Source of the DNA: Candidatus Avelusimicrobium cornigerorum
GTDB taxonomy: Bacteria > Elusimicrobiota > Elusimicrobia > Elusimicrobiales > Elusimicrobiaceae
Assembly (NCBI GenBank): GCA_002309715.1
Contig: DBXW01000005.1
Coordinates: 124,001-188,000 of the forward strand
Length of the DNA: 64,000 bases
Direction: 5' to 3'
Below, one piece after another: positions 16,952-25,074 of the stretch (position 1 is its first letter; every line of letters starts with the position of its first letter). The notes under the pieces are model-generated. The model saw nothing but the letters and a program-made list of their open reading frames with translations. It searched no databases and had not been told where the DNA came from. The position numbers and the translations under genes are program-made.

Positions 16952-17853
16952 AAAAAACGGGAAAAAATTTTATTACCATCGGAACATTTGACGGCGTTCA
17001 CACGGGGCACCGGTTTCTGCTTAGCCAATTAGAAATAGATGCTGTCCGTCACCGCTTGAAACCTTTGGCACTTTATTTTCCGCTTCCGCCTAAAACGCTT
17101 CTCGGGCCCAAACCGGAAATGACGGTACTTACTTTGCCCGGTGAAAAAAGTAAACTCTTGCGCAGTTTGGGTACCCCGGCGCAAATGCTTGATTTTGCCA
17201 CGTGCAAAAATATGACGGCTGATCAATTTTTTAATGAAGTTTTGCTCAAAAAATATCACATGGGGGGGCTTATCGTAGGGGCCGATTTTGCGCTGGGCAA
17301 AGACCGACACGCCGGAGCCGAGTGGCTGAAAGAAAAATGCCAAGCCTTAAAAATTCCGTTTGATACGGTACGGTTTTATAAAACCGGTACGCAAAAAATT
17401 TCATCTTCGTTAATTCGCAAAATTTTAGCATCAGGCGATATAGAACGTGCCAATACGCTGTTGGGCCGCCCCTATGAACTGACCGGCAAAGTGGTAAAAG
17501 GCCAGCAATTAGGGCGGAAATTGGGCTTTCCAACCGCTAACTTAAACCCGGGTATTTATAAAATTTTACCGCACGGCGTATTTGCCGTTAAAGTGCGCGT
17601 GGGAAAAGAACTTTACGACGGATTTTGTAACATCGGCTTTCGCCCGACCGTTAACACGATTTCGGATAAATTGCCGCTAGTGGAAGTGCATATTTTCGGA
17701 TTTGACAAAGATATTTATGGGCGCACTATTACCATTTGGTTTGCCCAAAAACTGCGCGATGAAATGAAATTTAACACGCTTGATGAATTAGTGGCCCGTC
17801 TTAAAAAAGACCGTACCGAAGCCAAACGCGTGATGCGACGGTTCCTTTTTTAG
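16948..17853 (+). CDS. ribF: Bifunctional riboflavin kinase / FAD synthetase
   Basis: A 301-aa enzyme converting riboflavin to FMN and FAD. The N-terminal nucleotidyltransferase has 'TIGTFDGVHTGHRFLL' and 'SSSLIRKIL'. The C-terminal flavokinase has 'GRPYELTGKVVKGQQLGRKLGFPTANL' (split here as GKVVKGQQLGRKLGFPTANL), 'GVFAVKVRV', 'GFCNIGFRPTV', 'VEVHIF' and 'DIYGRTITI'. The length is normal. Last gene of the rbfA operon; a strong hairpin follows. Confidence 0.96.
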   Translation: MKKTGKNFITIGTFDGVHTGHRFLLSQLEIDAVRHRLKPLALYFPLPPKTLLGPKPEMTVLTLPGEKSKLLRSLGTPAQMLDFATCKNMTADQFFNEVLLKKYHMGGLIVGADFALGKDRHAGAEWLKEKCQALKIPFDTVRFYKTGTQKISSSLIRKILASGDIERANTLLGRPYELTGKVVKGQQLGRKLGFPTANLNPGIYKILPHGVFAVKVRVGKELYDGFCNIGFRPTVNTISDKLPLVEVHIFGFDKDIYGRTITIWFAQKLRDEMKFNTLDELVARLKKDRTEAKRVMRRFLF

Positions 17854-17876
17854 CATCCGTTGTAAATTATGCCGAT

Positions 17877-17914
17877 AAAAAACGCCTCTCGGATTTTTCC
17901 GGGAGGCGTTTTCG
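17877..17914. terminator. Bidirectional terminator between ribF and the convergent gene
   Basis: Stem AACGCCTC...GAGGCGTT with A-run before and T-run after, serving ribF (plus) and the 300-aa minus-strand gene. Confidence 0.9.
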
Positions 17915-17927
17915 GTAAACGGAAAAG

Positions 17928-18830
17928 TTATTTGTTATAACCCCATTGGAACCAATCAAAGCGCAAACGGCTGCGTACTTCTTCCCAATCTTGCGGGCGG
18001 TTGGCTTGGACGGTTTTTTTGATGAATTGTAAATCTTCTTCCGTAAGGGCGTACCACGTATCAGATTTGCGGCCGTCCCATATGCGGACACCGTCGGCAT
18101 ACGTTTTATAATCCATAACACCTTTATTATAGGCGACTAAATAATCTTCCCCATCATACGCTTTCAAGAAAAGCGGATCGGACGCGGTGCCGGACAAATC
18201 AAAGAACCCCTCGTCTAATTTAAACGTATTTCCTTTAATGGAGTTTTTATCAAAAGCGCGTTCGGTGACTTTGTTTAACCCCAAACGGGCGGTGTTGATG
18301 TAAGGTGTGCTGTTGGTTAAATAATTAACCAAGCGGTCCACGGAAGACGTTGCTAATACTTTAACATATGGGGCCGAATAAGCGGCATCATCACGCCAAA
18401 GCAGCATAATGCGGTCATTATAGCTGATTCTCAAACCGACGTGTTCCAGGTCAAGCGGTAAAATCTCGTGTCCGACGAGTTCTTGTTTATTACTGTTGGG
18501 CCATACATTATATTCTTTATACGAAACCGGCATAGGTTTGGCGCACGTACCCGCCATAATCAGCCAATTGGAGTGTAGGGCGTATGCCTTGCACCCTAAA
18601 TCATAGCGGAAAGAATATTGTAAATCTCCGTCTTCATCATAGGAGACCCAATCTCTCACCTGAAATTCCACGGTTATATTTTTTTCTTTAGCGTTGGCAC
18701 TGGAATTTAACACTTTGTTGAGGACCGTCTGGTCAACGGCGCGGGTAATATCGGCGTGGCTTAAACTTTGGGCCCAACAATTTGAGGCTACTAACATACT
18801 TAAACAAAATACGGCTACTGCTTTTTTCAT
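17928..18830 (-). CDS. Secreted trypsin-fold paralogue, catalytically dead (pseudoprotease)
   Basis: A 300-aa protein with a Sec signal peptide (cleavage near NCWA-QS). It aligns by eye with the intact protease at 45453: the disulfide pair C80/C96 around 'ALHSNWLIMAGTC', the Asp-strand 'NDRIMLLWR' (D139) and the nucleophile region 'LSGTASDPLFLKAYDGEDYLV'. The histidine of AAHC is threonine (T95) and the serine of GNSGG is alanine (A216), so proteolysis is not expected. Similar in length and C-terminus to the adjacent gene at 18871. SD AAAGGAG. The function is unknown; a binding or inhibitor role is inferred only. Confidence 0.7.
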   Translation of the reverse strand: MKKAVAVFCLSMLVASNCWAQSLSHADITRAVDQTVLNKVLNSSANAKEKNITVEFQVRDWVSYDEDGDLQYSFRYDLGCKAYALHSNWLIMAGTCAKPMPVSYKEYNVWPNSNKQELVGHEILPLDLEHVGLRISYNDRIMLLWRDDAAYSAPYVKVLATSSVDRLVNYLTNSTPYINTARLGLNKVTERAFDKNSIKGNTFKLDEGFFDLSGTASDPLFLKAYDGEDYLVAYNKGVMDYKTYADGVRIWDGRKSDTWYALTEEDLQFIKKTVQANRPQDWEEVRSRLRFDWFQWGYNK

Positions 18831-18870
18831 ACTTTTTAATTTTCTCCTTTTATTTTATCTTGAAATCTCT

Positions 18871-19773
18871 TTACTGGTTTTGCGCGCCGTTGAAATACGA
18901 CTCATCCTTAATTTGCAAACGAATCTGTGCAAACGAGAATCTGTCCATACTGCGTCGCAAAAATTCTACCGTTCCCGCCGAGAAAAAGGCAAACCGATTA
19001 CCCGAACGGGGGCCTTGACTGTCTGGCTCGGTTACATTAAAACCGATTAAAAATTCTTGTTGATCTTGCGTTACCCCAAAAACAGGGTCGCCCGTTTGCG
19101 CGTCTACCCATTTCCAATTCACTACAAACACCCCTTCCGGCAAATTCACTTCCGAAATTTTGGCTGCGTGAACCATCCGGCCTTCCCGCCCGAAATAATA
19201 ACGGTGATTTACCAACGGTTGCGGAAAAATGTTTTTTAATTCTTGCGGATGTTGCGGTATAAATAAATTTGCTATGGGTAACGGACCGACTTGTTCTACC
19301 ATAGGAGTGTTGTGTTTTTCCCACCGGATAAGAATAACGCGGGCGTCTCTGTTGGTGTAGATGGATTCTTGAGGGATGGTAAAATGCGCCGGCTCCACCA
19401 CCACGGACATAACCTCCCGGCTGACTACGTTTAGTTCGCGTATGGCCGGGCCTTCCGGTTCGTTTACAAAACGCCAGACGGTTTTTTCTAACCCTACGCA
19501 CGCCATAGAGGCCAGTAAATACTGTTCGGCGATACGCACCGCAGTACAAGATTTTTCCAGCGTTTGTGGTGCGGCATTGGGCGCATCCAACAATTCACGC
19601 ACTTTAAAAGTAACAGGCACTACGCTTTGCTCATGTACGGTTGGTACGCTTATGTCTTGAGCAACAGCGGACAAAACAGCTTTTTTAACTGTTTGTGATA
19701 AATCAGGTGAAACCCCGTAAGCCCATGATACTTGGGCTACACAGGCGAGCAGCAACATTGCAATCTTTTTCAT
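18871..19773 (-). CDS. Secreted trypsin-fold paralogue, catalytically dead (pseudoprotease)
   Basis: A 300-aa protein with a signal peptide (cleavage near SWA-YG). It shares the layout of its neighbour: N-terminal 'VTFKVRELL', cysteines C76/C92 around 'RIAEQYLLASMAC', Asp-strand 'NRDARVILIRW' (D143), and 'VDAQTGDPVFGVTQDQQEFLIGF'. The catalytic His position is alanine (A91) and the Ser position threonine (T227). Both neighbours end in a helix and an 'IRLQIKDESYFNG'-like tail. SD GAGG upstream. 40 bases separate the pair, so one transcript is likely. Homology was judged by eye; a structure prediction would be decisive. Confidence 0.68.
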   Translation of the reverse strand: MKKIAMLLLACVAQVSWAYGVSPDLSQTVKKAVLSAVAQDISVPTVHEQSVVPVTFKVRELLDAPNAAPQTLEKSCTAVRIAEQYLLASMACVGLEKTVWRFVNEPEGPAIRELNVVSREVMSVVVEPAHFTIPQESIYTNRDARVILIRWEKHNTPMVEQVGPLPIANLFIPQHPQELKNIFPQPLVNHRYYFGREGRMVHAAKISEVNLPEGVFVVNWKWVDAQTGDPVFGVTQDQQEFLIGFNVTEPDSQGPRSGNRFAFFSAGTVEFLRRSMDRFSFAQIRLQIKDESYFNGAQNQ

Positions 19774-19827
19774 TTTTAAATCCTCTATATAAATGATATC
19801 GGTTTTTCAACGGGGCCCACAAGAGAC

Positions 19828-19857
19828 AAAAGACCTAATTTGCGTCTAGGTCTTTTT
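19828..19857. terminator. Terminator between the TPR gene and the pseudoprotease pair
   Basis: AGACCTA / TAGGTCT stem with A-rich and T-rich flanks. On the minus strand it follows the TPR gene stop by about 20 bases. Confidence 0.7.
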
Positions 19858-19877
19858 ATCCCTGCCAGTTTTAACAT

Positions 19878-21029
19878 TTATTTGTATATTAAAGCGCGGA
19901 ACTGCGAGGTTTGGTTTAAGCCCTTGAACATCCAGCCCTTCTTGTCTTCTTTATACAGCGATTCTATATCTTTAAAATTTCGTTTTAAAGCGTTGTCCAA
20001 ATTGGCATACGCTTTGTTGCGGTCTTTTTTACTTAGCCAATACAGGCCCGCTAAGTTAATATACGGCGTGGGAGCCGAATTGTCCAGTGCAATAGCCGTT
20101 TCTAAATCTTTTTTGGCTCCGTCCCAATTTTTCAAATGGATGCGCACGAAACCGCGGTTATTAAAAGGGATGGCCCATTTGGGATTGAGTTCTATGGCTT
20201 TTGTATAGTCGTCTTGTGCGTTGGCGAATTGGCCAAGTTCTTCATAGACAATGCCGCGCCGGTTATAAAAGAGCGCGTCGGGTTGCAAAGCCAATAGCGT
20301 AGTATAATCCGTTAGAGCGGCTTGTAAATCGCCCATTTCTTTAAACGCGTTCGCCCGGTAACGGTATGCTGCAGCAAAGGTAGTATCGCGGTTGATAGAT
20401 TTACTAAAGCAGGAAACGGCCTCGTCTAATTCGTTCCTTCCTAAAAATACGCGACCGCGCCAATAGTGGCCGGGGGCACTATCGGCTTGTGACGATTTAT
20501 CAAGCAGTCGTAAGGCTTTGTCATACCGGTACGCGCCGATGTAAGCAGGCATCATTTCCATAATCATGGCGTCATTACCGGCCGGTCGGCTTTGTTCGTA
20601 ATCGGAAACGGCTTGTTCGTATTTGCCCAAATGCAAGTAAACCTGTGCGCGGGCCCGATAAAAATTTTTATAAGACGGTTTCAACGAAATGGCTTCATTT
20701 AAGTCTGCTAGGGCTAATGCCCAGTGTTGTGTGTCCATATATTCTAACGCACGTGCATAATAACGGAAGGGATCTTTGGGGCGCAGTTTAATGGTTTTAG
20801 AGTAATCTTCCACGGCTTGTTTATGCTTGCCTAAACTGCGATAGGCGTCGGCGCGATAATGGTAAGCGTCTGCCAAGTTGGGAGATTTCTCCACGGCTTG
20901 CGTTAAAAGTTTAATTTGAACGTGCGGATCGGTTTCTGTTTTGGCTTTGGCTAGCAAGGCAGTAGCACGCTGGCCCCAAACGGTAGCCGCACATAAACAT
21001 AAAATAAACACAAAGCCTATTTTTCGCAT
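19878..21029 (-). CDS. Secreted TPR-repeat protein
   Basis: A 383-aa protein with a signal peptide (cleavage near TVWG-QR) followed by about nine tetratricopeptide repeats filling residues 25-350. They are easily seen as 'ADAYHYRADAYRSLGKHKQA', 'PFRYYARALEYMDTQ', 'FYRARAQVYLHLGKYEQAVSDY', 'ALFYNRRGIVYEELGQFANAQ' and 'AIPFNNRGFVRIHLKNWDGA'. TPR arrays are protein-binding scaffolds; the partner is unknown, and it is exported to the periplasm or outer membrane. No Shine-Dalgarno; TATAAT lies 7 bases before the ATG. Confidence 0.85.
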   Translation of the reverse strand: MRKIGFVFILCLCAATVWGQRATALLAKAKTETDPHVQIKLLTQAVEKSPNLADAYHYRADAYRSLGKHKQAVEDYSKTIKLRPKDPFRYYARALEYMDTQHWALALADLNEAISLKPSYKNFYRARAQVYLHLGKYEQAVSDYEQSRPAGNDAMIMEMMPAYIGAYRYDKALRLLDKSSQADSAPGHYWRGRVFLGRNELDEAVSCFSKSINRDTTFAAAYRYRANAFKEMGDLQAALTDYTTLLALQPDALFYNRRGIVYEELGQFANAQDDYTKAIELNPKWAIPFNNRGFVRIHLKNWDGAKKDLETAIALDNSAPTPYINLAGLYWLSKKDRNKAYANLDNALKRNFKDIESLYKEDKKGWMFKGLNQTSQFRALIYK

Positions 21030-21036
21030 ATATTAA

Positions 21037-21065
21037 ATTATAGTAAACTACCCGCAAATTACCCA
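21037..21065 (-). promoter_or_regulatory. Promoter of the TPR gene; leaderless mRNA
   Basis: On minus, TTGGGT, 18 bases, TATAAT (21037-21042), then 7 bases to the ATG at 21029, with no ribosome binding site. Confidence 0.65.
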
Positions 21066-21776
21066 AACGATATTTAGCAGTAAAAGTAGGAATCCTATAA
21101 AATAAAGTCCCCATAAAAGCAAGGTGGCAAAAAGCCGCAAATTGAGCAGTACCGCGCCGGCCAGGGTGGCTTTCCCGGCGAAGATTTTACTTACTTTTAT
21201 CGTAGAGCCGGCTAATTTAACAACCCGGGCTGTCAGCACGGCACGTACGGCCAGCATCAAAGCACCTATCCCCACAAAAGCAATCCATTTGGGAGTAGAG
21301 CCGCGCTGGGCCGATTGAAAAACTTCTTTCACACTTCCGCGTATCAAAATTTTGGCTTGGTCTTTAGCAAGCCCTTCTTGTAACGAGTCTAAATGGGAAA
21401 GCATCCTTTCTTGTACGCGGTCTATGGTGTCATCAATAAAATCATCCCACGCAGTACACGCTTGGCGCAATGCGTATACGCAGGCCGTAAGCAACGCATA
21501 CGCGAAAATCCCCACCCCGTAACCGCTGATTAAAAAAATGGCCCATACATCTTTTAGAAATTTGGGTAAATGCGAAGGAACCCACACAAATTGATAGGTA
21601 AGGAAAGACAACAGTACAAATGCAACCAACCCGATAGCCAGGTGGGGCAAAAACGCTTTTTGTAACCCGTTTAACAGCCCGCTTAATCCTTGCTGCAGTG
21701 CGGAAAAAGCCGGCTTTTCCGAGGATGGCGCCGGGCTTAATTTGATAGAACAAGTTTTCATGGGATTAGTGTTCAT
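21048..21776 (-). CDS. Integral membrane protein of unknown function
   Basis: About 242 aa with four predicted membrane segments: 'LAIGLVAFVLLSFLTYQFV', 'VWAIFLISGYGVGIFAYALLTA', 'WIAFVGIGALMLAVRAVL' and 'LLLWGLYFIGFLLLLLNIVWV'. A cytoplasmic-looking charged helix lies between 2 and 3 ('DDFIDDTIDRVQERMLSHLD'). I do not recognise the family. The start is uncertain: the ATG at 21776 overlaps the end of the small upstream ORF, suggesting coupling; the ATG at 21761 is an alternative. It ends 19 bases before the TPR gene start. Confidence 0.65.
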   Translation of the reverse strand: MNTNPMKTCSIKLSPAPSSEKPAFSALQQGLSGLLNGLQKAFLPHLAIGLVAFVLLSFLTYQFVWVPSHLPKFLKDVWAIFLISGYGVGIFAYALLTACVYALRQACTAWDDFIDDTIDRVQERMLSHLDSLQEGLAKDQAKILIRGSVKEVFQSAQRGSTPKWIAFVGIGALMLAVRAVLTARVVKLAGSTIKVSKIFAGKATLAGAVLLNLRLFATLLLWGLYFIGFLLLLLNIVWVICG

Positions 21777-21912
21777 GACACCCGCAACGGCTGCAACACC
21801 CATCACAAATATGTTCAGCCGATTTATTTACAGATGGCACCCGATTAGACACTTTGACCATCTTGCCTGATTTTTTATCGTACACATACGTACCGGTAGC
21901 GTTTTCGGACAT
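21766..21912 (-). CDS. 48-aa cysteine-rich small protein
   Basis: Starts at the ATG of MSENATGTYVYDKKSGKMVK and ends in 'ICDGCCSRCGCHEH', a tight Cys/His cluster (five Cys, two His) that could bind a metal. The 'TYVYDKKSGKMVKVSNRVPS' part looks like a short beta-hairpin. I cannot name the family. A perfect extended -10 (TGCTATAAT) lies 6 bases before this ATG, supporting this start over the upstream in-frame one. Its stop overlaps the start of the membrane protein gene, so the two are probably co-translated. Confidence 0.6.
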   Translation of the reverse strand: MSENATGTYVYDKKSGKMVKVSNRVPSVNKSAEHICDGCCSRCGCHEH

Positions 21913-21918
21913 ATACTC

Positions 21919-21927
21919 ATTATAGCA
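21919..21927 (-). promoter_or_regulatory. Extended -10 promoter; leaderless small-protein mRNA
   Basis: TGCTATAAT on minus with 6 bases to the ATG at 21912 and no Shine-Dalgarno. Confidence 0.65.
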
Positions 21928-22009
21928 ATTCTGCGGCGGGTGCGTACAAAAGCAGTAGCGGTACAAATTATATTTGTACCGCTACTGTTAACGTGTGAAA
22001 AACCGTTGT

Positions 22010-22270
22010 TTATTTTCTTTTGCGGAAATGGTTTATTATTTCCACGCCGGTTTTAGCCGCTTTAAAAATACCCGAATCTAAAAAAGACGATACGTTATCA
22101 ATAAGCGCAAACGTGCTTTGGGTTTTATCCACTTTGTCGGCGGTAGATAAGGCCAAGTATTCTACTGCTTCGGCGGTGTGCATAATTTGGATAAGCGTGC
22201 GGATGGCAAATACCACCAATACCAAAAATGCTAACACCGATAATAATACGCAACTTTGATAAAAATTCAT
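22010..22270 (-). CDS. Small membrane-anchored protein (DUF948-like)
   Basis: An 86-aa protein with one N-terminal membrane helix ('VLLSVLAFLVLVVFAIRTLI') followed by an amphipathic, probably coiled-coil stretch ('HTAEAVEYLALSTADKVDKT') and a basic end (HFRKRK). The shape matches DUF948-type general-stress or envelope proteins, but the resemblance is weak. It has the strongest ribosome site in the window: AAAGGAGGT 6 bases before ATG, implying high expression. Confidence 0.6.
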   Translation of the reverse strand: MNFYQSCVLLSVLAFLVLVVFAIRTLIQIMHTAEAVEYLALSTADKVDKTQSTFALIDNVSSFLDSGIFKAAKTGVEIINHFRKRK

Positions 22271-22619
22271 ACGTTACCTCCTTTTGGATTATCTAAATTA
22301 AACAAGTTTGTGGATGGTTTAGTCAAGATGGGAAAAAATATGTATTTTTTATACAAATAAAAAATCCATTATTTTTTCGCGGTTATCATAGTTTTAAATT
22401 GACAAAATGCGCTTTATTAGTAATAATTACTATTAACAAAAACATCATTTTCGCGCTTGCGGTTTGTTTGAAAAAGGAATTTTCCCGACGGGAGTACACT
22501 TTTTAGACCTAGTTTGCGATTTGGTTTTTCAGACGGACACTTGCAATTTTACTTTGTTTTTGCCAAAATTTTAAAAGCCGCTACTTTTCAGCGGACATTT
22601 TTACCTAGGACTAACAATT
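22271..22619. other. Long intergenic region with the nrdD leader
   Basis: 349 bases without a gene. A sigma70-like promoter is visible on plus: TTGACA at about 22398 followed 16-17 bases later by an AT-rich -10 (TAATAAT). This leaves a leader of roughly 190 bases before nrdD with weak hairpins, for example CCGCT/AGCGG at about 22579-22597 followed by ATTTTT. I do not see a cobalamin riboswitch signature or an NrdR box by eye. The nrdD ribosome site is poor (AGGA 11 bases upstream). Confidence 0.5.
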
Positions 22620-24680
22620 ATGGAAAACTCTGAAGTGATTACCCACATCGTCAAACGTGACGGAACTACGCAACAATTTGATTCGCGCAAAATTACCAAA
22701 GCCATTGCCAAAGCCGCTGAAGCAACCGGCGAATTTGATGAAGATACCGCTAAAAAATTAACTATTCGTGTTATCAACATTATTCAGCAACTTTATTCGG
22801 ATAAAGTGCCTAATGTGGAAAATGTGCAAGACGTGGTGGAAGATGTTTTGCTTACCTCTAACTATCACAAAACCGCCAAGGCCTATATTTTGTACCGCGA
22901 CCAACACGCCCGCATGCGTGAAATTTCTTCTAAATTTAATGTGGACTTGGTGGACCAATACTTGCAACAAATTGACTGGCAAGTCAACGAAAACAGCAAC
23001 ATGGGCTACTCGCTCCAAGGGCTTAATAATTACATTTCTTCCGAAATCAGCAAAGTCTATTGGCTTAACAAAATTTATCCCAATAACGTCAAACGGATGC
23101 ACTCGGAAGGTGATTTTCACTTGCACGATTTAGGGCTTTTGGGCGCGTACTGCGTCGGTTGGGATTTGCAAGATTTACTTTTAAGCGGTTTTACCGGTGT
23201 GGTCGGAAAAGCCGAAAGCAAACCTGCCAAACACTTACGCACCGCTTTAGGTCAAGTAGTTAACTTCTTTTATACCTTACAAGGCGAATCGGCCGGCGCG
23301 CAGGCGTTTAGCAACTTTGACACGCTTTTGGCTCCGTTTATCTATTATGATAAACTCACCTATGAAGAAGTCAAGCAAGCGTTGCAAGAGTTTTTATTTA
23401 ACGTCAATGTTCCCACCCGTGTCGGTTTCCAAACGCCGTTTACTAACTTAACGTTGGACTTAACGGTTCCGTCTTATTATAAGGACCAACCGGTTATTAT
23501 CGGCGGAAAACTCCAAGACAAAACATACGGCGAGTTCCAAAACGAAATGGATATGCTCAACCGTGCGTTCTGCGAAGTGATGCTCGCCGGCGACGCTAAA
23601 GGCCGTGTGTTTACGTTCCCGATTCCTACCTACAACATTACGCGCGATTTTGATTGGGATAACCCCAAACTTACTCCGCTGTGGGAAATGACTGCCAAGT
23701 ACGGTATCCCGTATTTTGCTAACTTTATCAATTCGGACATGAACCCCGAAGATGCGCGCTCTATGTGCTGCCGTTTGCGCATTGATAACCGCGAGTTGAG
23801 AAAACGCGGCGGTGGGTTGTTCGGATCGGCTCCTTTGACGGGCTCTATCGGCGTAGTAACGATTAACTTGCCGCGTTTGGGATATTTATCTAAAACGGAA
23901 GATGAGTTCTTTGCCAATTTAAAAGACCGTATGGAAGTAGCCAAAACGAGTTTGGAAATCAAGCGCAAAGTGATTGAACGTTTTACCCGCGGCAATCTCT
24001 ATCCGTATATGAGTTTCTACTTGCGTTCCGTGCGCCAACGCTTTAACGAGTATTGGAAAAACCACTTCTCCACCATCGGTTTAGTAGGTTTAAATGAAGC
24101 GTCGGTTAACCTTATCGGAGAGGATATCGGCTCCGAAAAAGGCCGCAAATTTGCCGAGAAAGTATTAACTTTCATGCGCGAAACGTTGGTCCAATTTCAA
24201 GAAGAAACCGGCAATAACTATAACTTGGAAGCCACCCCGGCCGAAGGGACTTCGTACCGCTTGGCTAAATTAGATAAAGAACGTTACCCGGATATCATCT
24301 GCGCCAACGAAGAACTGTATAAGCAAGGTCACCAACCTTTCTATACCAACTCTTCACAACTGCCGGTCAACTATACCGACGACGTATTTGAAATGTTGGA
24401 TTTGCAAAGCACCATCCAAGCCAAATACACCGGCGGTACGGTGCAGCATATTTTTACCGGTGAGCGCATCAAAGATTTGGAAGCCATGAAGAAGTTCATC
24501 CGCACTGTATGCGAAAAGTACACCTTACCGTACTTCTCCATTACCCCGACGTTCAGCGTCTGCCCCAAATGCGGCTACATTGAAGGCGAACATTTTGAAT
24601 GCCCCAAATGCAAAGCCGAACGGATGCAGGAACTGGACCGCAAGGTAAAAATGTTGGAAGAACAACTTTATAGCAAATAA
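22620..24680 (+). CDS. nrdD: Anaerobic ribonucleoside-triphosphate reductase, catalytic chain without the glycyl-radical domain
   Basis: A 686-aa class III ribonucleotide reductase making dNTPs without oxygen. Residues 5-100 are an ATP-cone ('HIVKRDGTTQQFDSRKITKA'). The ten-stranded barrel follows, with 'FHLHDLG', the Cys-containing 'ARSMCCRLRIDNRELRKRGG', 'GSIGVVTINLPRLG', and the zinc site 'CPKCGYIEGEHFECPKC' at about 647-664. Normal NrdD continues into a segment with the RVxGY radical glycine. Here it stops after a charged helix ('AERMQELDRKVKMLEEQLYS'), and the glycine is encoded by the next ORF. It therefore should be inactive alone. Confidence 0.93.
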   Translation: MENSEVITHIVKRDGTTQQFDSRKITKAIAKAAEATGEFDEDTAKKLTIRVINIIQQLYSDKVPNVENVQDVVEDVLLTSNYHKTAKAYILYRDQHARMREISSKFNVDLVDQYLQQIDWQVNENSNMGYSLQGLNNYISSEISKVYWLNKIYPNNVKRMHSEGDFHLHDLGLLGAYCVGWDLQDLLLSGFTGVVGKAESKPAKHLRTALGQVVNFFYTLQGESAGAQAFSNFDTLLAPFIYYDKLTYEEVKQALQEFLFNVNVPTRVGFQTPFTNLTLDLTVPSYYKDQPVIIGGKLQDKTYGEFQNEMDMLNRAFCEVMLAGDAKGRVFTFPIPTYNITRDFDWDNPKLTPLWEMTAKYGIPYFANFINSDMNPEDARSMCCRLRIDNRELRKRGGGLFGSAPLTGSIGVVTINLPRLGYLSKTEDEFFANLKDRMEVAKTSLEIKRKVIERFTRGNLYPYMSFYLRSVRQRFNEYWKNHFSTIGLVGLNEASVNLIGEDIGSEKGRKFAEKVLTFMRETLVQFQEETGNNYNLEATPAEGTSYRLAKLDKERYPDIICANEELYKQGHQPFYTNSSQLPVNYTDDVFEMLDLQSTIQAKYTGGTVQHIFTGERIKDLEAMKKFIRTVCEKYTLPYFSITPTFSVCPKCGYIEGEHFECPKCKAERMQELDRKVKMLEEQLYSK

Positions 24681-24686
24681 ATACCT

Positions 24687-24827
24687 TTTTTGGGTTATCT
24701 TATCAGAGCAAGTAACCCAAAAAAGCAGTTGCATCCGCAACTCTAAAAATACATAATAAATAAACGGGTTTTCACGGACCCGAACGGCCCGGTCTCAAGC
24801 CGGCCTAACACCATCAGGAGAGTTACT
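24687..24827 (+). promoter_or_regulatory. Structured intercistronic region between nrdD and the radical-domain gene
   Basis: Three potential hairpins in a row: a 12-bp AU-rich stem (TTTTTTGGGTTA / TAACCCAAAAAA, 24687-24725), AGTTGC/GCAACT just after, and GGCCcGG/CCGGCC near 24788-24807. No U-run follows any of them on plus, so they are unlikely to end transcription. They could set mRNA stability or relative expression of the two subunits. AGGAG lies 9 bases before the next ATG. Confidence 0.5.
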
Positions 24828-25046
24828 ATGACCGCACAAGAAAAACAAGCCGTAGAAAATAAGATTTCCGAACTTAAAAAAGAAATGAATGACGTACACG
24901 GTTCTAAATGTGAAGTTTATTCTCGCGTAGTAGGTTACTTGCGCCCGGTACAAAACTGGAACAAGGGCAAAAAAGAAGAATTCGGTATGCGCAAGAACAT
25001 GAACGTAGGTTGCACTTGCGGCTGCGATTGCACCAGCGACAAATAG
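24828..25046 (+). CDS. Stand-alone glycyl-radical domain of anaerobic ribonucleotide reductase
   Basis: A 72-aa protein. Residues 28-53 match the C-terminal NrdD signature: 'CEVYSRVVGYLRPVQNWNKG' then KKEEF. G36 in 'SRVVGY' is the expected radical glycine. Residues 5-24 form a charged helix ('EKQAVENKISELKKEMNDVH') that could pair with the helix ending NrdD. The tail 'VGCTCGCDCTSDK' adds four cysteines not expected in this domain. Placed between nrdD and nrdG, it should supply the radical in trans, as GrcA/YfiD does for damaged pyruvate formate-lyase. SD AGGAG. Confidence 0.88.
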   Translation: MTAQEKQAVENKISELKKEMNDVHGSKCEVYSRVVGYLRPVQNWNKGKKEEFGMRKNMNVGCTCGCDCTSDK

Positions 25047-25074
25047 TTTTCACGTGCGGGGACGGCTTGCTCGG

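Noticed and set aside
22430..22619. Cobalamin riboswitch or NrdR box in the nrdD leader
   Set aside because: No recognisable conserved core or paired 16-base boxes by eye; a covariance search would be needed.
22620..25046. Frameshift, intein or intron explaining the split nrdD
   Set aside because: The halves are in separate frames with a stop, a spacer too short for an intron or intein, and a good ribosome site before the second part.
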